Made by a program: the position numbers and the translations under genes. From positions 1 to 38,447 of the forward strand of contig WRGA01000107.1 of assembly GCA_009787405.1 (NCBI GenBank): 38,447 nucleotides of DNA. The letters are read 5' to 3'. The DNA comes from Candidatus Azobacteroides sp. GTDB lineage: Bacteria; Bacteroidota; Bacteroidia; Bacteroidales; WRGA01. This document shows positions 25,430 through 33,807 of the stretch, in pieces. Position 1 is the first letter of the stretch. Each line of letters begins with the position of its first letter. The notes below the pieces were generated by a model, which saw only the letters and a program-made list of their open reading frames with translations, had not been told where the DNA came from and did not search any database.

Positions 25430-26077
25430 ATGAAAACATTTATCGGTATCATCACGTTTTTTATTTTGTCCGGCGGGTATGTTTTTTCTCAACAGAATGA
25501 TAAAAAAGCGCGGGAAATATTGAATGGCGCATCGACGGCCTTTGCGAATGCGGGAGGCATTAAAGCGTCTTTTGTCTTTACGCTTGAGAATACGAAAGCG
25601 AAAACAAATGAGTCGTTTAACGGAATGATTTCGATGCTGGGCAATAAGTTTGTCGTCGAAACCCCCGATTATATTGCCTGGTATAACGGAACCAATCAGT
25701 GGGTATATATGAAAACGAGCGAAGAGGTAAATATGACCGCTCCGTCGGAAGACGAAACTCAAATGATCAGTCCGTCGGCGGTGTTGACCATGTATCAAAA
25801 AGGATTTAATTGTAAATATATCGGAGAAAAAATATCCGGCAACAAAAAGGTGGATGAAGTAGAGCTTGTTCCGCAGAAAAAAAATGAATGGAAAAGGCTT
25901 GTCATCCAAGTGGATAAAATAACCCAATTGCCGGTGTCGATCCGATTGTACTATGTCAACGGAATCGCCAACCGCATCGAAATCGCTAAATATCAAATCA
26001 AACAACAATTTTCGAGCGGGATGTTTACGTTTGATAAAAGTAAGTATCCGAATGCTGAACTGATCGATTTAAGGTAA
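25430..26077 (+). CDS. LolA-like outer-membrane lipoprotein carrier
   Basis: 215 aa with signal peptide (about 1-21, ending VFSQ) and the LolA-like fold: AREILNGASTAFANAGGIKASFVFT, SFNGMISMLGNKFVVETPDYIAWYNGTNQW, then RLVIQVDKITQLPVSIRLYY. Periplasmic. LolA ferries lipoproteins from LolCDE to the outer membrane, and Bacteroidota often carry several LolA-like proteins. The next gene starts 1 bp after the stop, so the two are coupled. Assignment to the superfamily is good; whether it is the main LolA is unknown. Confidence 0.83.
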   Translation: MKTFIGIITFFILSGGYVFSQQNDKKAREILNGASTAFANAGGIKASFVFTLENTKAKTNESFNGMISMLGNKFVVETPDYIAWYNGTNQWVYMKTSEEVNMTAPSEDETQMISPSAVLTMYQKGFNCKYIGEKISGNKKVDEVELVPQKKNEWKRLVIQVDKITQLPVSIRLYYVNGIANRIEIAKYQIKQQFSSGMFTFDKSKYPNAELIDLR

Positions 26078-26078
26078 T

Positions 26079-27593
26079 ATGATCAATGAAAAAGTGAAGA
26101 CCGTATTCATTACAAGAGCAGCTCTTGTCGGCATATTAATGGTCATATTGTCGTTTTCTTTTTTGGGTGAAAAAATGGCCGTTAATGAAGGGGCAGGATG
26201 GGATGGCGATTTTTATCGTGAATTTGCGCGAAGCTTCGATACGCAAATAAAGGAAGGAGGCTACTCCATTTATACCATACAGCGTATAGCTCCTTTTGCC
26301 CTTATTAATGTGGTGTATAATTCTTTCGGAATATCAAAAGACAATGCTTCATTAATGGTCGGGGTCTGTATTCTGAATATTATTTCAATCATCATCTCGG
26401 TTTGTTATTTCTTTAAAATCTCAACGTGGTTTCGATTTTCATCGACGATTGAGATGATCGGGTTTGCTTCTTTGTTTTTTACTTTTCCGGTATTGAAAAA
26501 CAGCGGGTATAATCCGTTTTATACCGATATTTTTGCCTTGACGGCCATGTTGGCGGCGTATTATTTTTTCCTGAAGAAAAGGATGATAAAGTTATTGCTT
26601 ATCGGCATATTATCCGCATTTATTTGGCAGACGAGTTGGGTGATCATATTGTTTCTGCTTTTTTTCCCGAACCAAAAATTTAATCTCGTCGACAAATCAG
26701 TAAAACAGACGAAAGGGGTATCGGCTTCCGGCATTGTGTGTAAAATCATTGTTCTTTTATATGCCCTTGCTGCCCTGTTTTTTATGGTCTATTTTTTATA
26801 TATTAAACAAAGAGACCTTTTGCCGGTTTTCTTTGCTTTTAACAATGAAAAGAAGCCTCTTCTCCTTCTCGGATTTTCGTTGCTGCTGTTTTTGATTTTC
26901 ATGTATCGAACGATGAAAGATGTTCGTTTTGATTTGTTTGTTTGGTTGAAAGCATTTTTTAAATCTGTAAAGCCCCTCAATATATTGTTGTTTTTATCGG
27001 CATATCTTTTGATGTTTGCTTTTCAATATAAATTGTCGAATCCGGAAATTCATTCTCCGTATACCATTTACAGTACCATTTACCGGTTAATCGGGGAACC
27101 GTTGTTGATGCCGTTGAGGTTTTTAGAAGCTCATTTCGTTTATTACGGTTTGTTGCCTGTTTTGGTCGTTCTGTGCTGGAAAAGAATTTTACCGTTATTG
27201 GGGAATTACGGAACCGGATATTTTTTTGCGATGGTGTATTTTTTGATTTTCGCCACTCAATCTGAATCCCGCTTCAGCATCAATATGCTTCCTTTCATTG
27301 TATTTCCTCTGCTTGTTGTTTTTTCGGAACTGCAATTTAAAAAATGGGTACCCGTCGCTTATATCATCATTCAAATCATTCTTTCCAAGTGTTGGCTCCG
27401 GATTAATGTTGACGGAATCGTGGAAGGATTTGCGAAATTTGACTATCTGAATTTTCCGTCTCAGCGTTTCTTTATGGAATACGGGAATTTTCAGAATAAT
27501 GAAATGTATGGGATCTTTTTTGCTCTGATGATTATTTTTACCGGTATCGTGTACGTTTGTCACAAAAAAAGGTATTTGTATGTGAAGCAGTAA
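26079..27593 (+). CDS. Multipass membrane protein of unknown function (possible GT-C-like glycosyltransferase)
   Basis: 504 aa with roughly 11-13 membrane segments spread along the whole length. The first periplasmic loop has the acidic aromatic motif GWDGDFYREFA (40-50). That is the place where GT-C glycosyltransferases keep catalytic acidic residues, and the overall plan fits; this is inference, and I do not recognise a family. It has no signal peptide and ends in a basic cytoplasmic tail. It begins 1 bp after the LolA-like gene, implying co-translation. Base composition is somewhat AT-richer than neighbouring genes. Confidence 0.7.
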   Translation: MINEKVKTVFITRAALVGILMVILSFSFLGEKMAVNEGAGWDGDFYREFARSFDTQIKEGGYSIYTIQRIAPFALINVVYNSFGISKDNASLMVGVCILNIISIIISVCYFFKISTWFRFSSTIEMIGFASLFFTFPVLKNSGYNPFYTDIFALTAMLAAYYFFLKKRMIKLLLIGILSAFIWQTSWVIILFLLFFPNQKFNLVDKSVKQTKGVSASGIVCKIIVLLYALAALFFMVYFLYIKQRDLLPVFFAFNNEKKPLLLLGFSLLLFLIFMYRTMKDVRFDLFVWLKAFFKSVKPLNILLFLSAYLLMFAFQYKLSNPEIHSPYTIYSTIYRLIGEPLLMPLRFLEAHFVYYGLLPVLVVLCWKRILPLLGNYGTGYFFAMVYFLIFATQSESRFSINMLPFIVFPLLVVFSELQFKKWVPVAYIIIQIILSKCWLRINVDGIVEGFAKFDYLNFPSQRFFMEYGNFQNNEMYGIFFALMIIFTGIVYVCHKKRYLYVKQ

Positions 27594-27613
27594 GGGAAAA
27601 ATCAAGCGGGGAT

Positions 27614-27645
27614 TTTGGTGAATCGGAATACTTTTCCTACTTTTG
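27614..27645 (+). promoter_or_regulatory. rplU-rpmA promoter
   Basis: TTTG (27614-27617), 20-nt spacer, TACTTTTG (27638-27645). Full consensus; transcription start near 27652, leader about 78 nt. Confidence 0.75.
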
Positions 27646-27660
27646 CACCTCGTTTCCGTA

Positions 27661-27697
27661 AAGGCAAAAAAGAGAACAGGATTTTTTGTTCCGCCTT
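27661..27697 (+). promoter_or_regulatory. Hairpin in the rplU leader
   Basis: AAGGC (27661-27665) / GCCTT (27693-27697) and GAAC (27674-27677) / GTTC (27688-27691) form a two-step hairpin within the leader. It may be a ribosomal-protein binding site; the evidence is the pairing only. Confidence 0.35.
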
Positions 27698-27729
27698 GTT
27701 GGAGGTAACCTGTAAAAATAAAAAAACAG

Positions 27730-28041
27730 ATGTACGTAATTGTAGAGATTCAAGGACAGCAATTCAAAGCCGAAGCCGGCCGTAAATTGTATGTTCATCG
27801 TCTTGCCTCGAAAGAAGGCGACGTGGTGGAGTTTGACAAAGTATTGTTGGTTGACAATGACGGAGCGGTAAAGATCGGATCTCCGCTTGTGGAAGGCGCT
27901 AAAGTGGTTTGCGAAGTGCTTGCGCATATGAAGGGCGAAAAAGTAATCGTTTTCAAAAAGAAAAGAAGAAAAGGCTACAGAAAACGCAACGGTCACCGTC
28001 AGTGTTTTACTCAAGTGAAAATTAATGAAATAGTGGCGTAA
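27730..28041 (+). CDS. rplU: 50S ribosomal protein bL21
   Basis: 103 aa. [41 protein letters not shown]-like ([16 protein letters not shown]) and the C-terminal [15 protein letters not shown] are the bL21 signature. Of usual length. First gene of the rplU-rpmA pair; rpmA begins 19 bp downstream. Confidence 0.97.
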   Translation: MYVIVEIQGQQFKAEAGRKLYVHRLASKEGDVVEFDKVLLVDNDGAVKIGSPLVEGAKVVCEVLAHMKGEKVIVFKKKRRKGYRKRNGHRQCFTQVKINEIVA

Positions 28042-28060
28042 CGTTTAAATCAGATAGAAA

Positions 28061-28327
28061 ATGGCACATAAGAAAGGCGTCGGAAGTTCGAAAAACGGTC
28101 GCGAATCGGAAAGTAAACGATTGGGAGTGAAAATATTTGGCGGTCAGTTTGCCAAAGCAGGAAATATAATCGTTCGTCAAAGAGGAACGGTTCATCATCC
28201 GGGCAGCAATGTCGGTATGGGCAGAGATCATACCTTATTTGCATTAGTTCCGGGAAAAGTTGTTTTTTGTAAAAAAAGAAACAATCGTTCGTTCGTTTCC
28301 GTGGAGGCTGTTTCCGTGGAAGTGTAA
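28061..28327 (+). CDS. rpmA: 50S ribosomal protein bL27
   Basis: 88 aa. [60 protein letters not shown] are diagnostic. The N terminus begins directly with MAHKKG, so no Firmicute-type cleavable extension. Its flexible N terminus reaches the peptidyl transferase centre. Confidence 0.97.
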   Translation: MAHKKGVGSSKNGRESESKRLGVKIFGGQFAKAGNIIVRQRGTVHHPGSNVGMGRDHTLFALVPGKVVFCKKRNNRSFVSVEAVSVEV

Positions 28328-28385
28328 ACGGTTTTACAGAATGAATCCCTTGGATTTTAATTCTTGGTAATTCTATTTTCAATAC

Positions 28386-28419
28386 AAAAAGACGATTGAA
28401 GTTGTTCAGTCGTCTTTTT
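28386..28419. terminator. Intrinsic terminator after rpmA
   Basis: AAAAAGACGATTGAA (28386-28400) pairs with TTCAGTCGTCTTTTT (28405-28419) with one mismatch, loop GTTG, T-run on the plus strand. It may also serve the convergent lipoprotein gene. Confidence 0.8.
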
Positions 28420-28441
28420 TGTTTTTCCGGATTTGGGGAAC

Positions 28442-28909
28442 TTATTTCCCTTTATCGATGTATCCGTTGAAAGAGATGCTTTGCCTGTCGTTGCTGGTTA
28501 TGTTTAATGTCGCATTGCCTGTTGTTCCGATGTTCAATGATATTTGATAATTGCGTTGAACACTTTTGGTTTTTATCATAACTTCCCAGTTGTTTTTTTT
28601 CTTTGTGATGTCATACCTGAAATTGTTGCTTTTGAATTGAATTCCTCCTTCATCCGGATCTATGGGGGCTACGTATGCCCTTCCGAAATACGGGAGGTAG
28701 GCGGTGATGGTATCTTGACTTACTGCAAATGTATATTCCGAAGTAAGATAGATACTTCGTCCATTCATCGGGTAGGCATACTCTGCTACAAATACATAAT
28801 TCCGGCTTTCGACCATTTGCGCCAAGGCTTCCATTTTAGCCGTGTCTATGGAGGATGTGCCACATGAGGTGATGACAAACAACCCTGCTGTTATTATTAT
28901 ATTTTTCAT
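28442..28909 (-). CDS. DUF4251-family lipoprotein
   Basis: 155 aa. The signal sequence MKNIIITAGLFVITSCGTSS has a lipobox with Cys16, so it should be lipid-anchored in the periplasm or at the outer membrane. The body follows the DUF4251 plan: a helix (MEALAQMVESRNYVFVAEYA), then YPMNGRSIYLTSEYTFAVSQ, AYLPYFGRAY and strands ending SISFNGYI. The function is unknown. A -7 box TAAATTTG (28966-28973, minus strand) gives a 50-nt leader that contains a CCTGC/GCAGG hairpin. Confidence 0.8.
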   Translation of the reverse strand: MKNIIITAGLFVITSCGTSSIDTAKMEALAQMVESRNYVFVAEYAYPMNGRSIYLTSEYTFAVSQDTITAYLPYFGRAYVAPIDPDEGGIQFKSNNFRYDITKKKNNWEVMIKTKSVQRNYQISLNIGTTGNATLNITSNDRQSISFNGYIDKGK

Positions 28910-29065
28910 ATTCCGGACGATTTAAAATGCCTGCTCGGCAGGTATAAACAAAATATTTCTTCTTGCAAATTTAGATGTTTTTTAAAAATATTAATAAACT
29001 ATTTTGCTTAATTTTACTTAAATAATTTTTGCTTTCACTTTTTTCTCGATTTATGTAAAATACGT

Positions 29066-29073
29066 TATTTTTG
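29066..29073 (+). promoter_or_regulatory. tsaB -7 box
   Basis: TATTTTTG fits TAnnTTTG; start about 29 nt before the tsaB ATG. The -33 region is T-rich without a clear TTTG. Confidence 0.45.
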
Positions 29074-29108
29074 CAACCCTTTCGGGTGGTTAGATTTGAT
29101 CATGAATT

Positions 29109-29798
29109 ATGGCTTGTATTTTGCATGTGGAAACGTCCACATCTGTTTGTTCCGTTGCTTTGTCTGATGATGGTTCCGTTCTTTTTTCAAAAGAAAAAAC
29201 GGAAGGAATGTCTCATGCAAGCGTTTTGGCGCCTTTTGTCGATGAAGCGGTCAACTTTGCCCGCGGGAAGGGAATGACGATTAATGTCGTTGCCGTGAGT
29301 TGCGGCCCGGGATCTTATACCGGGTTGCGGATCGGGGTTTCGTTGGCGAAAGGATTGTGTTTCGGATGGGAAATTCCGTTGATTGCCGTACCCACACTTC
29401 AGGTTCTGACGATGGCGGTTTTACGGGATCCGGCATTTTCTGATTTTCTTTTTTGCCCGATGATCGATGCCCGCAGAATGGAAGTTTATACTGCGCTTTA
29501 CGATAAAAAATTGCGTCCGGTGAAAGGGGTTTCGGCTGAAATCATCGACCGTAATTCTTTTTTGAATGAATTGTCGGAGCGGAAGATTGTTTTTTTCGGT
29601 ACCGGCGCCGAAAAGTGTAAAGCCGTGATTCAGCATCCGAATGCGATATTTTTGGATGATGTTTATCCTTTGGCAAAAAATATGTTACCTTTGTCGGAAG
29701 AAAAATTTTTCCGGAATGACGTTGAAAATGTCGCTTATTTCGAGCCTTTTTATTTGAAGGATTTCGTGGCTACCACGCCGAAAAAACTTATTCCGTGA
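29109..29798 (+). CDS. tsaB: tRNA threonylcarbamoyladenosine biosynthesis protein TsaB
   Basis: 229 aa. MACILHVETSTSVCSVALSD, the SHASVLAPFVDEA segment and SCGPGSYTGLRIGVSLAKGL (about 64-83) are the TsaB signature of the ASKHA fold. It partners TsaD and TsaE in making t6A37 of ANN-decoding tRNAs. First gene of a probable tsaB-DUF4290-murA unit. A PTLQVLTMAVL segment and DARRMEVYTALYD follow as in E. coli TsaB. Confidence 0.95.
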   Translation: MACILHVETSTSVCSVALSDDGSVLFSKEKTEGMSHASVLAPFVDEAVNFARGKGMTINVVAVSCGPGSYTGLRIGVSLAKGLCFGWEIPLIAVPTLQVLTMAVLRDPAFSDFLFCPMIDARRMEVYTALYDKKLRPVKGVSAEIIDRNSFLNELSERKIVFFGTGAEKCKAVIQHPNAIFLDDVYPLAKNMLPLSEEKFFRNDVENVAYFEPFYLKDFVATTPKKLIP

Positions 29799-29857
29799 TT
29801 CCGGAGAGTTTCCGGTTTATCTTGGCATTGAAAATAAACACTTCCATCATACATCAC

Positions 29858-30433
29858 ATGAAGTATAATACAAAACTTAAGACTTTGGTATTGCCCGAAT
29901 ACGGACGAAATATTCAAAATATGGTCGATTATGCTGTAGGTATCGAAGACAGAAAAGAACGTCAAAGATGTGCAGAGTCGATTATTAATACTATGGGGAA
30001 TTTATTTCCTTATTTGCGGGATGTCAATGATTTCAGGCATAAGTTGTGGGATCATTTGGCCATTATGTCCGATTTCAAATTGGATATCGATTATCCGTAT
30101 GAAATCATGAAAAAAGAAAATTTATATTCCCGTCCCGCAAAAATTCCTTACAAGTCAGGTTCGATTATGTATCGTCATTACGGAAGAACGCTCGAACAAA
30201 TGATACAGAAACTCGGAGCGCTCGGCCCCGGGCAGGAAAAAGACGTGTTGACCTCTTTATTGGCCAATCACATGAAAAAATCTTTTCTGACCTGGAACAA
30301 AGAAGTGGTCGATGATCCGAAAATCTTCAAAGACCTCGACGAAATGTCGTACGGAAAAATCAGAATCGACAGAGATTTACTGAAACTACGCGAGTCCAGA
30401 GACATTTTGCAGCGGAAAAACAAAAAAAGATAG
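29858..30433 (+). CDS. DUF4290-family protein
   Basis: 191 aa. The frame is open from 29795, overlapping tsaB, but the ATG at 29858 gives the family's standard start MKYNTKLKTLVLPEYGRNIQ. It is helical and basic: ERQRCAESIINTMGNLFPYL, FRHKLWDHLAIM, then YRHYGRTLEQMI and a Lys/Arg-rich end RKNKKR. Cytoplasmic, Bacteroidota-specific, function unknown. Its constant place next to murA (8 bp upstream) suggests a cell-wall or nucleotide link, by context only. Confidence 0.88.
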   Translation: MKYNTKLKTLVLPEYGRNIQNMVDYAVGIEDRKERQRCAESIINTMGNLFPYLRDVNDFRHKLWDHLAIMSDFKLDIDYPYEIMKKENLYSRPAKIPYKSGSIMYRHYGRTLEQMIQKLGALGPGQEKDVLTSLLANHMKKSFLTWNKEVVDDPKIFKDLDEMSYGKIRIDRDLLKLRESRDILQRKNKKR

Positions 30434-30441
30434 GCGGAAGA

Positions 30442-31746
30442 ATGGCGTTGTTTGTCATAGAAGGGGGACATAGTTTGCAGGGTGAGATTGTTCCTCAAGG
30501 AGCGAAAAATGAAGCTTTGCAAATTATTTGCGCCATTTTGTTGACTTCCGAAGAAGTTACGGTGAATAATATTCCGGATATTCTGGATGTCAATAATTTG
30601 ATTCAATTGCTTCGGGAATTGGGCGTGAAGGTTGAACGCTTGTCGGAACATTCCTATACTTTTCGTGCGGATGAAGTAAATCCCGAATATTTCGGTACCG
30701 ATGCATTTTTTAAACGGAGCGCTTCTTTGCGGGGTTCTGTTATGCTTGTCGGGCCGCTTTTGGCGCGTTTCGGAAATGCTGTTTTACCGAAGCCCGGCGG
30801 TGATAGAATCGGACGGCGCCGGTTGGATACTCATTTTACGGGAATTCAACAGTTGGGAGCCGTTTTTGATTATAACGCCGAAAAACAATGTTATTGTATC
30901 TCGGCAAAGAAGTTGCGGGGTACTTATATTTTATTGGATGAGGCTTCCGTAACCGGAACGGCGAATGTGTTGATGGCTGCTGTATTGGCCGAAGGTACGA
31001 CTGTCGTTTATAATGCTGCGTGCGAACCTTATGTTCAGCAACTTTGCAAGATGCTGAATGCGATGGGCGCCGATATTTCCGGCGTGGGATCGAATTTGTT
31101 GACGATAAACGGCGTGAAAGAACTGCATGCCTGTGAACATACATTATTGCCGGATATGATAGAAATCGGCAGTTTTATCGGCATGGCGGCTATGACGGCC
31201 TCCGAAATTACGATAAAGAATGTGATGTATGATCAATTGGGAATTATTCCGAGATGTTTCCGGCACTTGGGAATTACCGTAATACAAGATGGTGACGATA
31301 TTTATATTCCGAAACAGGAGTTGTATGCTGTCGAAAATTTTATGGATGGTTCGACCATGACCATTGCCGATGCTCCGTGGCCGGGACTTACTCCGGATTT
31401 ATTGAGTGTATTGCTGGTGGTGGCCACTCAAGCCAAAGGGAGTGTGCTTATTCATCAAAAGATGTTTGAGAGCCGGTTATTTTTTGTGGATAAATTGATT
31501 GATATGGGAGCGCGGATTATTTTATGCGATCCTCATCGTGCCACGGTAATCGGAAATGCGAGGGAATATCCTTTGCGGGCGGCCAATCTCGTTTCTCCGG
31601 ATATTCGTGCGGGCATCGCTTTGCTGATTGCTGCCATGTCAGCGCAAGGAACCAGTACCATTCATAATATCGAAGAAATCGATCGCGGGTATGAACAGAT
31701 CGACAAACGGTTGAACAGTCTGGGTGCGAGGATTACCCGTTTGTGA
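30442..31746 (+). CDS. murA: UDP-N-acetylglucosamine 1-carboxyvinyltransferase
   Basis: 434 aa, an EPSP-synthase-fold enzyme that adds enolpyruvate to UDP-GlcNAc, the first committed step of peptidoglycan. QGAKNEALQIICA has the Lys22-Asn23 pair and SLRGSVMLVGPLLARFG follows. The catalytic loop reads PGGDRIGRRRLDTHF, with Asp121 where E. coli has Cys115. By precedent (Mycobacterium, Chlamydia) the Cys-to-Asp form is active but insensitive to fosfomycin. Two more features are PWPGLTPDLL and the C-terminal GYEQIDKRLNSLGARI. A terminator follows. Confidence 0.96.
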   Translation: MALFVIEGGHSLQGEIVPQGAKNEALQIICAILLTSEEVTVNNIPDILDVNNLIQLLRELGVKVERLSEHSYTFRADEVNPEYFGTDAFFKRSASLRGSVMLVGPLLARFGNAVLPKPGGDRIGRRRLDTHFTGIQQLGAVFDYNAEKQCYCISAKKLRGTYILLDEASVTGTANVLMAAVLAEGTTVVYNAACEPYVQQLCKMLNAMGADISGVGSNLLTINGVKELHACEHTLLPDMIEIGSFIGMAAMTASEITIKNVMYDQLGIIPRCFRHLGITVIQDGDDIYIPKQELYAVENFMDGSTMTIADAPWPGLTPDLLSVLLVVATQAKGSVLIHQKMFESRLFFVDKLIDMGARIILCDPHRATVIGNAREYPLRAANLVSPDIRAGIALLIAAMSAQGTSTIHNIEEIDRGYEQIDKRLNSLGARITRL

Positions 31747-31773
31747 ATCAGACAATCACGGCAACAGGATAAT

Positions 31774-31812
31774 AAAAAAAGTCCGACAGGTGTTTCTCCC
31801 GTCGGGCTTTTT
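31774..31812 (+). terminator. Intrinsic terminator after murA
   Basis: AAAAAAGTCCGACAGG pairs with CCCGTCGGGCTTTTT, with small mismatches next to a 7-nt loop, followed by T-run. Confidence 0.8.
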
Positions 31813-31858
31813 CACTAATCCAAAATTGCAAAATGAAAACAAAGTAAGCCTTTTATCG

Positions 31859-32788
31859 TTAAACGACTTTTATGATTTGATACCAAATCTGTCCGTTTAC
31901 AAGAACAGGTTTGTATTGAATGCCTGCTCCGACATAATAAGTTTCACCGTTGATGTAAACGGTTTCACAACCGTTCGGGATAAATTCCACAATGGCGCCT
32001 ATGGGCGGATAAGCCACTTCGTAGAAGTCATTGACCCGAGTGTAAAATGTTCCTCCGAAGTAAAAATACGGGCGATTGCCGTAATAGACGGTTCTGTATT
32101 CTGCGGGTAATACACTGACGCGGACGCCGAACGGTGCGATGGCAATGCTGAATCCTACGCTGTTATTCCAACGGTAAAAATATCCTCCGTTGTAATAGTA
32201 ATCGATGTTGTTGCAATGGTAAACATTGTAGGAACGATTGTTGTAATAATAATTGCCGCTCGAGTAATAATATCTGTTGTTGCGGTTTCCGTTGCCGGGA
32301 TTCCGATAACTATTGTTCCCGTAGGTGTAATCGTATCCGTAAGCCGTTTCCCTGTGATTGTTTTGAGATCCTTTGTTGACGCCGGTTCCGGTTCTGTTTC
32401 CGGAAAGATAATTGTACGTTTTGGTATCGGAATTATTATGTTCTCTCGGGGTTGAACCGGATGCGTTATTGTTTGAGCTGTAATTTTGATTCGTTTTGCC
32501 GGTATAATCGTTGCTGCTGCGTTTGTTGTTATTGGTTTGGTTGTAGGAATTTTGGGAAGATGATTTTTCCGCATTGTTTTTCGAAGATGAAGCATTGCTT
32601 CTGCCCGTATTTTGCGTACCGTGATTATCACTGTTCGATGATGACGACCGTGCGCTTTCGGAAGAGGAAGCACGTCCCCTTTCGGAATTGTTGCCGCTTC
32701 GCGAACTTTGACGTTGGGCGGCAAGATCGGAAAATGTAAATCCTAAGGTGAATAATAGGATTGCTGTATAAATGATGCTCCTTTTCAT
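31859..32788 (-). CDS. DUF6515-family envelope protein with Ser/Asn/Tyr-rich region
   Basis: 309 aa. Signal peptide (about 1-24, ending DLAAQ). Residues 25-205 are low complexity, first Ser/Arg/Asn-rich, then Asn/Gly, then Tyr/Asn-rich (YYYSSGNYYYNN). The folded C terminus (about 208-309) matches the DUF6515 plan: GVRVSVLPAEYRTVYYGNRP, YFYFGGTFYTR, YEVAYPPIGAIVEFIPNG, TYYVGAGIQYKPV. Likely periplasmic or outer-membrane associated. The function is unknown; the disordered region may span or bind murein. Several other-frame openings over the repeat are shadows. Confidence 0.8.
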   Translation of the reverse strand: MKRSIIYTAILLFTLGFTFSDLAAQRQSSRSGNNSERGRASSSESARSSSSNSDNHGTQNTGRSNASSSKNNAEKSSSQNSYNQTNNNKRSSNDYTGKTNQNYSSNNNASGSTPREHNNSDTKTYNYLSGNRTGTGVNKGSQNNHRETAYGYDYTYGNNSYRNPGNGNRNNRYYYSSGNYYYNNRSYNVYHCNNIDYYYNGGYFYRWNNSVGFSIAIAPFGVRVSVLPAEYRTVYYGNRPYFYFGGTFYTRVNDFYEVAYPPIGAIVEFIPNGCETVYINGETYYVGAGIQYKPVLVNGQIWYQIIKVV

Positions 32789-33055
32789 GATGTTGCTTAT
32801 TAATTAGAGTTATTGTATTATTTTCAGGGAATATTTTCAAATGCCGCAAAAACGACATTCTTTACTAAGACTAATTATATTCCCGAATGTTTAATGGATT
32901 GAGCATTTTTAAGAAAAATATTTAATATGTTAATTGTTAGTGTGATACTTGATTTCTTGCCATTATATTCCGGATTTCAGGATATTATTTGAATTTTTTT
33001 TGTTAATATTGCACGTGGAAATTGACGAATTGTTAAGTTTTATAAATAATTGTAT
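32789..33055. other. AT-rich intergenic region
   Basis: Divergent upstream regions of the DUF6515 gene and ferritin. A TAATATTG (33004-33011) one mismatch from the -7 consensus may serve ferritin. No gene seen. Confidence 0.4.
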
Positions 33056-33538
33056 ATGAATAAGAAAGTAGAAAAAGCATTAAATGCTCAAATTAATGCC
33101 GAAATTTGGTCGGCTTATTTGTATTTGTCCATGTCGACGCATTTTGCATCGGAAGGATTTAACGGTTTCTCCGGTTGGATGAAAAAACAATATGGAGAAG
33201 AAATGGAACATGCCTTCAGGTTCATGGATTATATCGTGGATCGCGGAGGAAAGGTTGCTTTGGCGCCGGTTGCGGAAGTTCCCGTAAAATTCGGTTCACC
33301 GCTGGAAATTTTTGAACAAACGTTGGAGCATGAAAAAGTCGTTACCGATAATATTCATAAGCTGGTGGATTTGGCGCGCTCCGAAGAAGACAAAGCTACG
33401 GAAAGTATGTTGAAATGGTATGTGGACGAGCAGGTGGAAGAAGAAGCTACGGCTTCCGGTATTGTGGATAAACTGAAATTAATCGATAAAAATATATCCG
33501 GATTATTTTACATGGATTCTCAACTTGGCGTGAGATAA
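33056..33538 (+). CDS. Ferritin (non-haem, FtnA type)
   Basis: 160 aa from the ATG at 33056; the frame opens at a TTG two codons earlier. Ferroxidase ligands align with E. coli FtnA shifted by one: Glu16 in AQINAEIWSAYLYLS, Glu49 and His52 in YGEEMEHAFRFMDY, then Glu in TLEHEKVVTDNIH and Gln/Glu in WYVDEQVEEEA. It forms the 24-mer cage that stores iron in the cytoplasm. No Fur box could be identified with confidence. Monocistronic. Confidence 0.95.
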   Translation: MNKKVEKALNAQINAEIWSAYLYLSMSTHFASEGFNGFSGWMKKQYGEEMEHAFRFMDYIVDRGGKVALAPVAEVPVKFGSPLEIFEQTLEHEKVVTDNIHKLVDLARSEEDKATESMLKWYVDEQVEEEATASGIVDKLKLIDKNISGLFYMDSQLGVR

Positions 33539-33807
33539 TATGATATTTTTACATAATTTGTATTATTTTAATGAAACTGAAGTCCTATAAATCCGTATGT
33601 AATCATACACATAGAAACAGTGTAAAAGCTGTATTAAAGGGATAAAGACGGTTTTAGATTCAAAGTGAATACTACATTATGATAAGAAAAAATAAGGATG
33701 ATATTATGTTAAATTTAATTTTTTAGTTACCTTTGGCGCAAAATTTTGGTCGATTCTTTGATTTAATATTTTTGTGCCTTTTTTTGATTTTATTAATTTA
33801 AATAAAA
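33539..33807. other. Intergenic region upstream of the OmpA-family gene
   Basis: Contains two candidate promoters (see separate entry) and no gene. It is strongly AT-rich. Confidence 0.5.
33728..33774 (+). promoter_or_regulatory. Tandem promoters of the OmpA-family gene
   Basis: Distal -7 box TACCTTTG (33728-33735) without a clear -33. Proximal promoter: TTTG (33745-33748), 18-nt spacer, TATTTTTG (33767-33774), start near 33781 and leader about 27 nt. Two boxes suit a highly expressed porin. Confidence 0.6.
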
